DNA from: Piezodorus guildinii
Lineage: Eukaryota > Arthropoda > Insecta > Hemiptera > Pentatomidae
Length of the DNA stretch: 64,000 nucleotides
Assembly: GCA_023052935.1 (NCBI GenBank)
Contig: CM041293.1
Coordinates: forward strand, 55,168,725-55,232,724
Reading direction: 5' to 3'
Below, piece after piece: positions 41,047-51,220 of this stretch. The notes beneath the pieces are model-generated. The model had not been told where the DNA came from. It did not search any database and saw nothing but the letters and a program-made list of their open reading frames with translations. Within the stretch, counting starts at the first letter, position 1. Each line of letters opens with the position of its first letter. The position numbers and the translations under genes were made by a program.

Positions 41047-42397
41047 CATCATTTTTATCTATAACTGATGTGTTCTTAATATGATTTTGAAGTGCTTTTA
41101 TGACTTTAGTAAACCTGGTTTTTAAACTTTTTGAAGGAAGAGAAGGGTATAGGTCGGAAAACATTTTAATTGTAGAATCCAGATCGTTTGTTATTTCCAT
41201 GGTTGCTGATACTGGATCTTTAGTTATGATGGAATTTTCTAGCAGCGTGAGTAACTGATTAAACGAAAGATGATAGTTTTTGTCCGGGGCATCAAGGAGT
41301 TGTTTTATAGGGAGTAAAGTGTCAGCTAGGGTATTTTTGTCGGAACTAGTCTGGTTAGTTGTAGCAATTGTATTACTATTACCTACCACCGGTGTTTGAT
41401 TCAGACCGACACTAGAGCTGTCTACGGTGGTTTGGTGCTCTATTGGTATTACATTGTGATTTTTATTTTGATTTAAGCCATCATCTGGTACCCGTTGGTT
41501 AACCTGTTCCTCGATAGAGGGTGAAACGTCAGTGGGATCGACTGAATTTATTTTCGAACCGTTATCTGTAACTGGAAATGAGTTATCAATTGCGGGTGTT
41601 GAAACAATGGAATTTAAGTTAACCATACTATAGGCAATCGAATGTTTATCTTTGCCTGTATTTTCATTTAATGCCGGAAATTCGTTGAGAGCTGGCGGTT
41701 CAGTGGGTTTGTTATCGGAACGGAGTGTGGGACACTGTGAGGTGAAATGCCCCTATCTTTTGCACCTATAACACGCCCCTGTATCCTCATTAAAGAAAAC
41801 ACGAAACGACCCTTCTTCGGTTTTAATCACTAAAGATTCTGGGAGACTTTCGCGACTTTCAGGAGTGATATAAACTTGTCTCCTCCAGCTTAAAATGTGG
41901 GAAAAAACAGAGTTTTGGACACCTACAGACAGGAATTGAACTGGTGACACAGGCGTAACCTTAAATTGTTTCAATGCCTCTTCTATCGCACTGTGGGGTA
42001 TGCCTGGTTCTACATTGGATATTAATATTCTTTTAGCAGGGTTAATCAGCCTTCTAATTGGTATTATATTATCCCCTAGTTTCAAGGAAGTATTTGTCTC
42101 TATTAATTTATCCACGTGATCTTTAGAACTAAGGTGAATACAGATGCGGTTGTTGGAAATTCTTGAGGCAAACCTAATGTCCCTTGGAGCAACGAATTCT
42201 GAGAGTTTCTCTAGATATTCTATTAATTTAATGCCGTCAATACTGTTTAAAACAATAGCTTGGTCTCGCTTCGGGAATGATTCTACTTTCTTAGAGGTTA
42301 TGGAGGCAAAGGTATTACCTTCGGTACCTGGTTTCGTCGCATTCTGGTCTGTGATAGATTCAGTGTTGACAGGGGAACTAAGATTCTTAGGATTCAT
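41033..42397 (-). pseudogene. LINE ORF1 (gag-like, CCHC knuckle) with one internal stop
   Basis: Two stretches in the same frame (42397-41753 and 41626-41033) form a protein of about 454 codons, interrupted by one TAG at 41750-41752. The first part has LINPAKRILISNVEPGIPHS and WRRQVYITPES, gag-like sequence that may be RRM-like. It then has C-YR-C ... H-FTSQ-C, a CCHC zinc knuckle of the pattern C-x2-C-x4-H-x4-C, with the stop codon falling inside it. The C-terminal part is low-complexity and Asn/Ser/Thr-rich, then helical. ORF1 proteins of such LINEs bind the element RNA in the ribonucleoprotein. This copy is young-looking but cannot make full-length protein without readthrough. Confidence 0.8.
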
Positions 42398-42602
42398 AGT
42401 TTATAACAGGATTAAACACTAATTTCTTGAGTAAAACTTATTAAATCACTGAACGAGTTGGGGTTATATGTTGTAACTTATAACTCCAGCTGTTCTATAT
42501 CGGTATGTATATAAATAAAGTTAAAAATTAATTAATTAATTTAGAAAATAAAATAATAATAATTTTAAAAATAATAATAATAATAATAGTAAAATACTAT
42601 TT
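42398..42602 (-). repeat. ORF1 leader and TAA-type 3' tail of the upstream LINE
   Basis: Reading the minus strand, ATTATTATTATTATT at about 42590-42540 is the tail of the element ending at 42603. It is followed by a short leader to the ORF1 start at 42397. A 3' tail of TAA/ATT repeats is usual in I-like elements. Confidence 0.55.
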
Positions 42603-43262
42603 TCAAATCTGCTTGTAAAAGTCCATTTCGGTAAGAAAGCACATCAATTCGTCAATTCTATTTATATCGTTCTCCAAAGCAACCGCGACATTGAGTGGTA
42701 TTCCCCTTTGGTTCAATTTCCCTGTGTAGAAGGGACATTCCTCGAAAATATGAGTAACTGTCAGGGCTCCCCCACAATGCTGACATCTTGGGGGCAAATC
42801 CTTAGATATTAAGTGCCCATGGGTTAACCTTGTATGTCCGATTCTCAGGCGGGCCAGGACCACCTCCTCTCTGCGGTTGATGCGATTTGAGGTTTTCCAA
42901 GACTTTGGCTCACTCTTAATCGCTTTCAGCTTGCTTGGATAGCTGTTTTTCTATGTTTCAACCCATTTTTTAAAAACATTTTCAATTAGAGGGCACGCTA
43001 GTTCTGATGGTGTTAACAGTGCTTTACCACGACCAGGGAGAGTGAGAGCCTCTTTGGCTGCCTTATCTGCCATTTCATTTCCCATTATCCCCATATGGCC
43101 CGGTATCCAGACAAAATGAATTATTTTTCCGTCTTCAGCCATCGATTTTGTCAATTCCAGGATTCTTAAAATTCCTGGATGACTGGAATACATATTGTCA
43201 AGAGCTTTTACAGCGCTCAATGAATCTGAGGCTATGATGACATTTTCTATTGGGAGTTCTAG
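42603..43262 (-). pseudogene. Second I-like LINE ORF2 C-terminus (RNase H and zinc motif)
   Basis: The minus-strand frame 43220-42951 reads LSAVKALDNMYSSH and FVWIPGHMGIMGNEMADKAA, the RNase H segment with the HMGI-x-GNE-x-AD motif. After a frameshift, frame 42863-42603 reads RLRIGHTRLTHGHLI, CQHCGGALTVTHIFEECPFY. It is similar to the copy at 40431-40922 but clearly a different family member. It is truncated at its 5' side near 43262. Confidence 0.85.
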
Positions 43263-43309
43263 AATAATCTAAAGCTTCTAAGTTCATCTATTTGTATATA
43301 TATATTCTA

Positions 43310-43330
43310 TCTAAGTTCATTTATTTGTAT

Positions 43331-43365
<35 letters not shown>

Positions 43366-43372
43366 AATTTGA
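43310..43372. repeat. (TA)n/(TG)n microsatellite
   Basis: Alternating TA then TG units (TATATATATATATGTGTGTG). Confidence 0.9.
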
Positions 43373-43375
43373 TAT

Positions 43376-43472
43376 GTAAAATATCGAATGAATGTGATAT
43401 CTATTGTTATATTGTTCATATCGAAACAAATTGTAATATAACTCAATAAATAAAATAATAAAAAAAAAAAAG
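43376..43472 (+). mobile_element. Jockey-like LINE (second family) 3' tail
   Basis: CGAAACAAATTGTAATATAA then CTCAATAAATAAAATAA and an A tract match the tail at 57840-57885 and 49385-49446. Only the last 100 bp are present. Confidence 0.65.
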
Positions 43473-43499
43473 GAAAAAGTCATATTATTCATTTTGTAC

Positions 43500-44195
43500 T
43501 ATTTTCGCCTATTCCTCGCTGAATGGTGAGCCACAAATCATTCCTTTTTCTGCTTGTTTGTTGTGAGGTTATACAACAAAGAGGAAGAAGTTATAGACCG
43601 ACTTTCCCTACATCAGGTGTAGGGTGTGCTACCTTGTGGTGCGTTCACACCTTGTTCGAACCATGGTCAGTCCCAAGCAGAACTATCCCTTCTAACTTCG
43701 TGAACTATAAGACCTTCGTGTCTTAGTGAGTTGGCAAGGAATGATTTTTAACTTCCCCACCCTTGTAATTAATAGGATAACTTATACCATTTAGCACACG
43801 CTTATGCTAGAACATATAACAGAATCCTCCCACTCACTTTTTAAGGTCAATATGACACACCTATGTGTCGCTACCCCCCTTGGCCCAGGACAAGGGAGCA
43901 GGTCAGGATGTTCTTTGGAGGCAGTCCTTACACCTGTTTTAGGGGCACTGGGCCAACAACCTGTTCTTAAACAAGCCATATTACCTCACAACAAACAAAC
44001 CTTAGAAATGGAGGGTATATGGTGAGGAACTCCACTGGGGAAGGAGAAGGCATTGTGTAAGAGTGTAATAGATCATAGTTTGTCTAACGGCGGTGGTTAG
44101 CAGATGGATAGCGGAAGGTTATAAATAGAATGTATGTAGAACTTAAGCATCCATGAAATTATAATCAGATATTGTGTGGTAAAAAACCAAAGATA
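43500..44195. other. Unassigned, GC-richer region
   Basis: The block 43800-44060 (GGCCCAGGACAAGGGAGCAG and CTGGGCCAACAACCTGTTC) is above background in GC. Open frames on both strands (43791-43979, 43804-44025) are short and show no domain. It may be an unknown repeat's untranslated region. Confidence 0.25.
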
Positions 44196-44282
44196 TCATT
44201 TTTATTTTTTATTACATAATGAAATTTACAACTGTATTAGTTAATACATCAAGAAAATTAGCTGATAATATGTATATATATT

Positions 44283-44351
<69 letters not shown>

Positions 44352-44590
44352 ATGCGGGCGGAATTCGATGGTCTAGGGGATTCCCCATAGCTCTATGTCA
44401 TAAGTCCAGATAAGTCTAATAATGGTTGTGTAAATGGGTTTTTTGAAGTAAAGAGGGAGTTTTGATCGTTTGTCAAGTAAGTGTTTTAATATCTACGAGC
44501 AGTTTCTCGTCGTTTAAGTCTTGTATGAGGATTCCATTTAAGACGTTCAAGATGAAGTAATATTTATTGTATTTGTTCTACAGTGATGAG
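44196..44590 (-). pseudogene. Jockey-like LINE copy, antisense, split by a TA repeat
   Basis: TAATGAAATTTACAACTGTA (44218-44237) is the 3' tail on the minus strand. After the TA array, 44350-44590 corresponds to the RLKRRETARRY and DKRSKL region (GTTTCTCGTCGTTTAAGTC on the plus strand). Most of the coding part is gone. Confidence 0.7.
44275..44349. repeat. (AT)n microsatellite
   Basis: About 30 AT units inside the LINE copy. Confidence 0.95.
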
Positions 44591-44790
44591 AGGGACCACT
44601 AGGTAATCTCGTCGAGGCCATCTTCTTTTCAGACGCCTCGGATGATTGTCAGGAATGGGGAGTAAGCAAGGATTGAAACTAGTTTGCTAAAATGGGAGTG
44701 TAGTGATGGAAGGATTGATAAGTCGTCCAGTTTCGTACAACGTTTTTGTGCTAGACTTGCCACAAGCATGCATACGCAAAACTGGTTTCA
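44591..44790. other. Jockey 3' coding scrap and spacer
   Basis: GAGGCCATCTTCTTTTCAGA and CGCCTCGGATGATTG near 44617-44650 match, antisense, the PPRRLKRRWP end of the family (compare 50030-50065). The rest is unassigned. Confidence 0.45.
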
Positions 44791-44865
44791 GGACTTAAGC
44801 TATTTAGACACAGGGGACCCTAAAACGTTTATTTGATAAATAGATAAGTGAAAGTCAAAATTTTC
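44791..44865 (+). repeat. Repeat G right-end fragment
   Basis: GACACAGGGGACCCTAAAAC then ATAGATAAGTGAAAGTCAAA is a short right end with an internal deletion. Confidence 0.6.
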
Positions 44866-44989
44866 CTTCATAAGTGCCTATGTACCAACCGAGGATAAAA
44901 TTATTTAAAAACATGAGGTTTTACTTCAGATAGCATCGCATAATGGGAAGAAACGCTGCAAATTATTGCATAATCTTTTATTATTTCCA

Positions 44990-45360
44990 AATAAAAATAT
45001 TAGGGTACAACTGTTTATATAGTTGTTGATAGGCAATCAAGTAATATGAAAAGCAATAATTCAAAGGATAATGGCATATCACTACTGTTAATTACAAAAC
45101 GCTGTATCTCAGCTAGTTGTTAATCAATCTTAATGATTTTTTATTTAATTTTTTCGAAATTTTAATTCTCTATCAAATCAAAAAAAAGTTTTTATATTTA
45201 TTAATTTGGAGAAACAGATTTTTTTTATCGGTTATTGGGATTCTACTCATCTTGAAACGTAAGCTCTCAAATAGTGTGAGGGAGGGAAGGGGTTTAATTT
45301 TTTTTTCTTTTGGTCCATTACAAAGGCTCATTATTGAAAATAATAAACCAAAACACGACC
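44990..45360 (-). repeat. Repeat N copy, antisense
   Basis: AAAAGCAATAATTCAAAGGA, TGTGAGGGAGGGAAGGGG and TACAAAGGCTCATTATTGAAA are reverse complements of repeat N segments at 30780-31050, 21500 and 21470. Confidence 0.6.
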
Positions 45361-45750
45361 AAAAACTCTAATAATCAATATAAATTAATAAGTCTTGCTT
45401 TATTTATGAGTAGAGAATCTCCTTTATTAGTGAGTGTTAAAAAAGTACTCGTTACATTTTCTAGTAATTTTAAAATTACTCATTTCATACTTTTTTTGTG
45501 TTTGTTTGATCATTTTTTTCGATGTAAGAGCATTCTTAAAATATGAACCATATTTATTAATTTTGTCTAAATTAATGTTAAAATATATGGCGTCAAATAT
45601 TTAAATCGATTTAACACGGATCGACTCCATTTGATCGATCGAATTGTATCAAGGTATTTTATTACCATGAATCCCCTACATCATCAAAGAAAAACTATAA
45701 CTAAATGTTTCCAATAATAAAAATAAAAGATTTATTTCCTCCGTTTCCTT
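45361..45750. other. AT-rich spacer
   Basis: No recognised feature. Confidence 0.3.
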
Positions 45751-45920
45751 TCGAATTCCAAAGGAAACGATTTTCGAATTCCAGTTTTCAACAGAAATAC
45801 CCAGTTTAGGGTCCCCTGAGTCCAAATAACCAAGTCCCGCAAAAAAGTCTGTGTGTGGTGTGGTAACTCCCGGGCAGAAACGGTAAGTCGTATGAAACTT
45901 AAATTCCATATTAAAGAAAA
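45751..45920 (-). repeat. Repeat G segment, antisense
   Basis: GATTTTCGAATTCCAGTTTT, CAGAAATACCCAGTTTAGGG and GTGTGGTAACTCCCGGGCAG are the CACACA region of the family on the minus strand, truncated at both ends. Confidence 0.75.
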
Positions 45921-46425
45921 GTTCATTTCTATCGGCAATCCCTATGGCTGCCTGAATTGTAATTTTATTTGTTTAATTATCTTTTTCTTTTTAATATTTT
46001 TTTTTATTTTTGTTGTATTTATTAATATTTTATACTTTAAAGTCATCCACTCCTTAAGCAGTAAAACATAAAATTATTATACACCTAGCTTATATTTTGT
46101 ATTTTTTTTTAAATTTTTGACGGCCGGTTGAGAATTCTCATTTTGAAATAATTATCTGTTATTCAACTTCTGGGAAATGTGCATCTCCTAGTGTTGCACA
46201 TCTGGTTGACCGTTTTTTTGTTGAGAATCGAAAGGGTCCTACACTAAACTCTTGTTGCAGCTGTTTGAGCACGGAGCTATACAACTGAAACATTTACGGC
46301 ACGTCCATACTCTACCACGCGTGCCATGTCTATTTTCTGAATAACAAACCCATAATTAGGAAAAATAGATCTTAAAAATTTAGAAAGTTAGAATTTTTTT
46401 TTTAAGAAGATGAAAGTTTAAAATC
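45921..46425. other. Unassigned region
   Basis: CGGCCGGTTGAGAATTCTCA near 46121-46140 resembles the Penelope terminus motif. Nothing else is seen. Confidence 0.3.
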
Positions 46426-46765
46426 AGGTGCGGGTAACATGCGACTTTAATTTACCTCGATTATTAAAATCAGTTTAAGAAGTTATAAATAAAGCTGGTG
46501 TCGTAAAAGTTAACAGATTCATATTTAGTTTTGTTGAAAACAGGTTTTAGATTAATAATGTGAAAGTATAAAATTGTTAAAAGAACCCACAATTAAGATA
46601 TTAACTTAAAAAACTGGTGCCGACGTTTCGACCTAAATCTTACTCAGATAGTCAACTCACTACACAATAAAATTGTTATGTTCAACGGTCACTTAAATTT
46701 ATGATCTATTCGTCACTTTACGTTACCTTCTAAATTGCATAATTTTTTTTTTCTAAAATCTTTAG
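46426..46765 (+). repeat. Repeat G left part, interrupted, with an FB1 scrap
   Basis: ATCAGGTGCGGGTAACATGC starts the copy. CTGGTGCCGACGTTTCGACC at 46613-46632 is an FB1 arm fragment with a truncated hammerhead-like core. The repeat reaches TTCTAAAATCTTTAG, where the RTE-like element inserted, and continues at 48554. Confidence 0.65.
46754..46765. repeat. Target site duplication of the RTE-like insertion, left copy
   Basis: TAAAATCTTTAG here equals 48542-48553. The sequence belongs to repeat G, so the empty site can be read from other repeat G copies. Confidence 0.9.
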
Positions 46766-46805
46766 CAAGTAGTAAAAACACAGAAGCGAAAATAACGTAA
46801 GAGAG

Positions 46806-48275
46806 ATGTACAAAGGTATAAACAAATCGCGTAAAAGACTTAAACCTCTATTGAATGGGGTTAAAGATGCGAATAACAACATAATTGCGGATCCGACTGA
46901 GATATTAAATAAATTTAAACAACACTTTGACGGCATTCTAAATACGGAAAATAATAATCAATCTCCTCCCTCTGAATACCAGAGCGCTGAACCATGGGTA
47001 GACGCACCGAGTAAAGAGGAAGTTGAAATGGCTATAGGAAAATTAAAACGGTATAAAGCTGCAGGAAATGATAATATCACGAGTGAATTAATCAAAGCGT
47101 GTGGAGAAGCGGGCGTTTCCAAATTACATGTTTTAGTTAAAAAGATCTGGGAAAATGAAAAAATACCCGAAGAATGGAAAGAATCAATACTTATTCCGAT
47201 TCACAAAAAAGGACCGAGGACGGATTGTAACAACTATCGTGGGATCTCTCTTCTCCCAGTATGCTATAAAATATTCTCGTCAATACTAACTAGCCGAATC
47301 ACGGAATACGCTGAGGAAATTATCGGAGACTACCAATGTGGTTTTAGGCGGAATCGCTCGACTATTGATCAAATATTTTCCTTACGTCAAATATAAGAGA
47401 AGAAGCTGGAATACAACGGTGTAGTCCATCAACTTTATATAGATTTTAAAAAGGCTTATGATTCCATAGACCGTCAGAAGCTATATAACATCATGATTGA
47501 ACAGGGGATACCTAAAAAGTTAGTAAACCTAGTAGAGATGTGTTTGTCGGAAACATTTCATAAAGTTAGAATCGGTCATAATTACTCCGAGAGATTTGAG
47601 GTGCGATCGGGTTTGAAACAGGGTGACTCCCTTTCACCTGTTTTGTTTAATATAGCCTTCGAGTATGTCATAGAAAAGGTGATGTGTACCGAGAAAGGCT
47701 TAAATATGGGTGACAAGATTCCGGTTTTGGGGTATGCCGATGATTTGGTACTACTAGGTGAAGACACGGAAACTATAGAACTAAATACAAGTGTGTTAAT
47801 AAAAGCCGGTAAACAAATAGGTCTCGAATTAAATACCGATAAGACGAAATATATGATTAGTTGCAGAAATGGTGGCGATCTTGATGATATTAATATTTCA
47901 GGTCATACTTTTGAACACGTAGAGAAATTCAAGTATTTAGGTTCAATGATAACAAGAAAAAATGAAATCCAAGAAGAAATAAAGTCCCGGTTAAAGGTGG
48001 GAAATGCGTGTTATTATTCGGTTGCTAAATTGCTTAGCTCGCGGCTTCTGTCTAAAAACTTAAAGGTTAGAATTTATAAAACTATTATTCTTCCAACGGT
48101 TCTTTACGGATGCGAAACATGGCCGCTTACTTTGAAGGATGAACAACGGCTTAAGGTTTTCGAGAATAAGGTACTGCGTAAAATATTTGGTCCGAAGAGA
48201 GATGAGGCCACTGGGGAGTTTAGAAGGTTGCACAACGCGGAATTGCGGAGTTTGTACCCTGTGAATATAAATTGA
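46806..48275 (+). pseudogene. RTE-like reverse transcriptase, one nonsense and one frameshift
   Basis: Motifs in order: KAAGNDNITSELIKA (47057-47101), WKESILIPIHKKGPRTDCNN then YRGISLLPV (47176-47262), GFRRNRSTIDQ (47341-47373), FKKAYDSID with the first catalytic Asp just before it (about 47440-47472), LKQGDSLSPVLFNIAFE (47611-47664), GYADDLVLLGED with the catalytic Asp pair (47731-47766), LELNTDKTKYMIS and FKYLGSMIT. A single TAA at 47394-47396 splits the reading. One extra A near 48270 shifts the frame at PVNI-IELIAS. It polymerises cDNA at the nicked target in intact relatives. Confidence 0.9.
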
Positions 48276-48490
48276 GTTGATAGCATCGCGGAGACTCAAA
48301 TGGGCGCGTAAAGTTGTTGGGCTTAGTGAGGAACGGATTCCGAGAAAGTTGGTATTCGCTGAACCGACTGGTAGGCGTCCGAAAGGTAGGCCGAAGCGTC
48401 GATGGGAGGATTGCATTAAGGCTGATCTCGGGGCTTGGGCTTGACCGGTGAACATTGGACGAGTCTGTGCAGGCGAAGTTTGGTGGTATC
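48271..48490 (+). pseudogene. RTE-like protein C-terminus after the frameshift
   Basis: In the shifted frame: IELIASRRLKWARKVVGLSE, ERIPRKLVFAEPTGRRPKGR, PKRRWEDCIKADLG. The basic GRPKRRWED tail is shared by all copies. A one-base loss in GGGG-CTTGGG near 48430 changes the frame again before HWTSLCRRSL. Confidence 0.85.
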
Positions 48491-48518
48491 GGCATCGAAC
48501 CTTCGGGTTCGGTAAGCC
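48491..48518 (+). promoter_or_regulatory. 3' terminal UUCG hairpin of the RTE-like element
   Basis: GGC-AT-CGAACC-TTCG-GGTTCG-GTAA-GCC folds as a six-pair stem capped by a C(UUCG)G tetraloop, with an outer three-pair stem across an internal loop. It lies directly before the ATT tail. The same hairpin is intact at 33534-33561 and 62048-62075 and nearly so at 16011-16038 and 63628-63643. A role as polymerase recognition site at the RNA 3' end is inferred. Confidence 0.7.
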
Positions 48519-48553
48519 TATTATTATTATTATTATTATTATAAAATCTTTAG

Positions 48554-48880
48554 CTTTTGAAGGGTATTTATACTCGTAAATAACAAAATAAAGACATTAA
48601 TAAACGTGTTATTTGCTGTTTACTTTGTTCCTTTAGTAATTTATCAAATTTAATGAACTTTTATATTTAGAACTCATTATCATATAAAGAAACGATATGG
48701 TTAATTATTTTGAATCTAAGAAATCAAATGTACTTTAGAGGGATAAAATGTAAAATATCTGCATTTAAGCCCCTTCATACTATTTAGATCTGAATAGAAC
48801 ATACTTTATGTTAATGCCCTATTATTTTTGTTAAATTATAATTTACATCCCTAAGACTATTATTATTATTACTTTCACTT
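48554..48880 (+). repeat. Repeat G continuation after the RTE-like insertion
   Basis: CTTTTGAAGGGTATTTATAC follows the duplicated target directly. TAATTTATCAAATTTAATGA, GAATCTAAGAAATCAAATGT and GCATTTAAGCCCCTTCATAC are the next family landmarks. Confidence 0.75.
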
Positions 48881-49330
48881 ACCTATACGAGTATATGAAA
48901 TATATATTAAGGAAAAGTATGGCGATCGTGTAAATTTTCGAATGGCAGTTTTCAACGGAAAAGCACGTTTTAGGGTCTCCTGAGTCCAAACAACCAAGTC
49001 ATGCAAGACGGTCTCAGTGTATTTTTGGTAAGTTTGGCGCGGAAAGGAAAAGTTAAATGATATTGAATTTTAATATTTAAGACAACTGTGTTTTTTTCTA
49101 AATCGACTAACCAGAAGTTCCACTTTATACCATGCATTTATCAGCTTTTTACGTTTTTCAAAAACGGCTCAAAAGATTTTGATCAAATTCACGATATAGA
49201 TTTAAAATTTAATAAGCTTTAATATCGTATAGGCTTCAGTGTGATTGAATTATCCTGACAGAACTTAAATGCTATTTGTTTAAATTTTGTTTATCTTAAG
49301 TACTTTTAATATTGTAGGGTTGAAGGAATT
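48881..49330 (-). repeat. Repeat G right-half copy, antisense
   Basis: ACTTTCACTTACCTATACGA then TTAAGGAAAAGTATGGCGAT begins it. CTTCAGTGTGATTGAATTAT is near its end. It lies tail to tail with the preceding copy. Confidence 0.75.
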
Positions 49331-49500
49331 TGATATAAATTAAACAACAAAAGAACTATAAAAAAAGTTTACTACATCACTATTACTACTGTTCTTTATG
49401 TAACAAATTGTAATATTTCTCAATAAATAAAAAAAAAAAAAAAAAATAGTTCTTACATCTATTTTAACAGTCGAGGTAAGTGAAGGTTGTGTTTTGCTCG
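49331..49500 (+). mobile_element. Jockey-like LINE (second family) tail plus repeat G terminus
   Basis: AACAAATTGTAATATTTCTC followed by AATAAAT and an A tract (to 49446) is the LINE tail. CGAGGTAAGTGAAGGTTGTG at about 49473-49492 is the minus-strand repeat G left end, so the LINE tail sits within that repeat G copy. Confidence 0.6.
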
Positions 49501-49880
49501 AACTATTTATTTTATAGGTGTTTTGTGTATATTTAAAAAGCTATTATATTATATGTATATAGTTTAAATATACTAATTATCATAGTTAAAGTACCTAAAA
49601 AATTCTTTACTACAATCTCATCTTTTGTATTCATTTTATAATGGTGTAAATTCCAAATTCCGTTGTTTTAAATTTTTTACTAATTTTTAATGAGAGGTTT
49701 TCTAGAATCATTGTTTTATTTAGATTCACCTTGATACAGAAATATATTGTTATTCCTAGTCATTTGTTAAATGTTTCATTATGTAACCTAAAAGTTCAAG
49801 TAATAATAGATCTGTTTATTTCCACAGGGTGTGCGACAAATACGAAAGGAAATTATTTTAAAATAAAGTTTTTTTTGTTT
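49501..49880. other. AT-rich spacer
   Basis: No recognised feature. Confidence 0.3.
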
Positions 49881-50530
49881 TTTTTATTTATTTATTTATA
49901 GTAATTTACAACTGTACTAAAGAATACAATAAGTAAATATGTAGAATGAATATAAAAAGTCATGAAAATGTCTTGAGAAAGAACCACCCAGTGGTAGCCC
50001 TTCACTATTTTAATACAGTAGGTCCCGAGGCCACCTTCTTTTCAGTCGCCTTGGAGGGTTATCAGGGATATCTGAGGAAGATAAATTACGGACAAGTGGG
50101 TTTGTATGTGCAGGGAGTTTATAATGGAAGGAGGAGTATTTATCACGGGCTATGTCTGCAACAAATGGGATGTTTAGGTCATTATGGAGGATTTGATTTG
50201 TGACAAAATAAGGAGCATTCAGGATTTTGCGAAGGATTTTGGATTGTAAGGACTGGATGCGGGAGGAATTAGATGGTTTCGTAGAGCCCAAAGCTCGATT
50301 CCATATGTCCAAATAGGTCTGATAATTGTGATGTAGATGAGTCTTTTGTAATGTACTGGAAGTTTTGAGCGTTTGTCTAGTAAGTGTTGTAGTAATCGAT
50401 ATCTTCGAGCAGTTTCTTGTCGTTTCAGTCTTGTGTGAGGATTCCAAGTAAGGCGCTTGTCAAGATGGAGACCTAGGTATCGGATTTGTTCTACAGAAGT
50501 AAGGGTTATGTTATTAAAGGATACTGGGGG
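49881..50530 (-). pseudogene. Jockey-like LINE 3' end, antisense
   Basis: The minus-strand frame 50447-50010 (145 codons) shows QSLQSKILRKILNAPYFVTN, QILHNDLNIPFVADIARDKY and PPRRLKRRWPRDLL, the ORF2 C-terminus. Just upstream, outside that frame, are QIRYLGLHLDKRLTWN and LKRQETARRYRLLQ in other frames. The 3' untranslated end reaches TTACAACTGTACTAAAGAAT near 49910. It is 5'-truncated at about 50530. Confidence 0.8.
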
Positions 50531-50690
50531 GCAATAAAGTATTTACATGAATCTAAATACATCAAATAGAAAGAAACTTAATATATAGGTATGTGAAGGT
50601 AAATTTTTTTGTATTATACGTCTGTTCTACCCTTGACAGGATATTAGCATACTCAGCCACATCTTATGCATCAATTTTTACATTTACTAA
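50531..50690. other. Unassigned spacer
   Basis: ATATAGGTATGTGAAGGTAA near 50584-50603 is a weak repeat G right terminus. Nothing else is seen. Confidence 0.3.
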
Positions 50691-51097
50691 TCTCTATATG
50701 AAATATATAGTAAGGGAAAGTAATGCGATGATAATAATCTAGATGAAAATTTTCGTATTTGTGTTTTCACTGGAAATACATGTTTTACTGTCCTCTGAGT
50801 CCAAATGACCATGTCCCGCATAAAAGTCTGTGTTTGTGGTTAGTTTATCTCGAAAAAGGTAATTGTGTAAAACTAAATTTCAGATTTTAGAAGCGTATAT
50901 GTTTGAGATGTTAATGCAACTTTTTCAGTTAAATCGGCGAACTACTTTATACAATGCGTTTTGCACTTTTTTGATTCAAATCGTTTTATTAATGTAAATT
51001 ATAATGAGCTTAATATGATGTAGGTTTCATTCAGATTGAAATAGTCTTGACAGGGCTCAAATGCCGATATTTTCTCTAAAATACTTTTTTTTGTAGG
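50691..51097 (-). repeat. Repeat G copy, antisense, interrupted by FB2
   Basis: TATATAGTAAGGGAAAGTAA opens it. ATGTAGGTTTCATTCAGATT and TAGTCTTGACAGGGCTCAAA are present. The FB2 element interrupts it, and similarity resumes at 51234. Confidence 0.7.
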
Positions 51098-51220
51098 TTA
51101 TATTGAGTATAGTCGACTGTAGAAACTATTATAGGTGGAATAATCATGAATCAGTCATTTTTTGAAAATTCTAATTGAAATTTTCAAAAAATGACTGATT
51201 CCTGATTATTCCACCTATAA
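51098..51220. mobile_element. Foldback element FB2, copy c (inverted orientation)
   Basis: The asymmetric tail (AGTATAGTCGACTGTAGAAA) is on the left here. Arms ATAGGTGGAATAATCATGAA and TTCCTGATTATTCCACCTAT form a hairpin with a short centre. A T8-GTAGG sequence is at 51085-51097 and 51221-51233, a 13-bp target duplication. There is no hammerhead core in this copy. Confidence 0.9.

Larger units (their letters stand above)
46766..48541 (+). mobile_element. RTE-like non-LTR retrotransposon, 5'-truncated, best copy
   Basis: A 12-bp target duplication brackets the element. Its 5' end lies inside coding sequence, so the endonuclease is missing. The 3' end has no real untranslated region: the protein end, a UUCG hairpin and (ATT)n follow each other. 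The absence of a 3' UTR and the microsatellite tail fit the RTE group, though motif similarity to related clades keeps the exact clade open. Other copies are at 12405, 14485, 15258, 16046, 25600, 33145, 62028 and 63610. Confidence 0.9.

Noticed and set aside
43791..44025. Overlapping open frames on both strands in a GC-richer block
   Set aside because: Frames are short, overlap antisense, and show no recognisable motif.
44219..44413. 64-codon frame containing a long Ile-Tyr run
   Set aside because: It is an AT microsatellite read in frame inside an antisense LINE copy.
46613..46640. Another hammerhead-like motif
   Set aside because: Only the GAAACGTC half and part of stem II remain; the CTGANGA half is missing.
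48060..48455. 131-codon minus-strand frame opposite the RTE-like copy (similar ones opposite other copies at 33133-33672 and 62071-62415)
   Set aside because: These frames recur because the sense strand is conserved coding sequence. They are shadows of the LINE protein.
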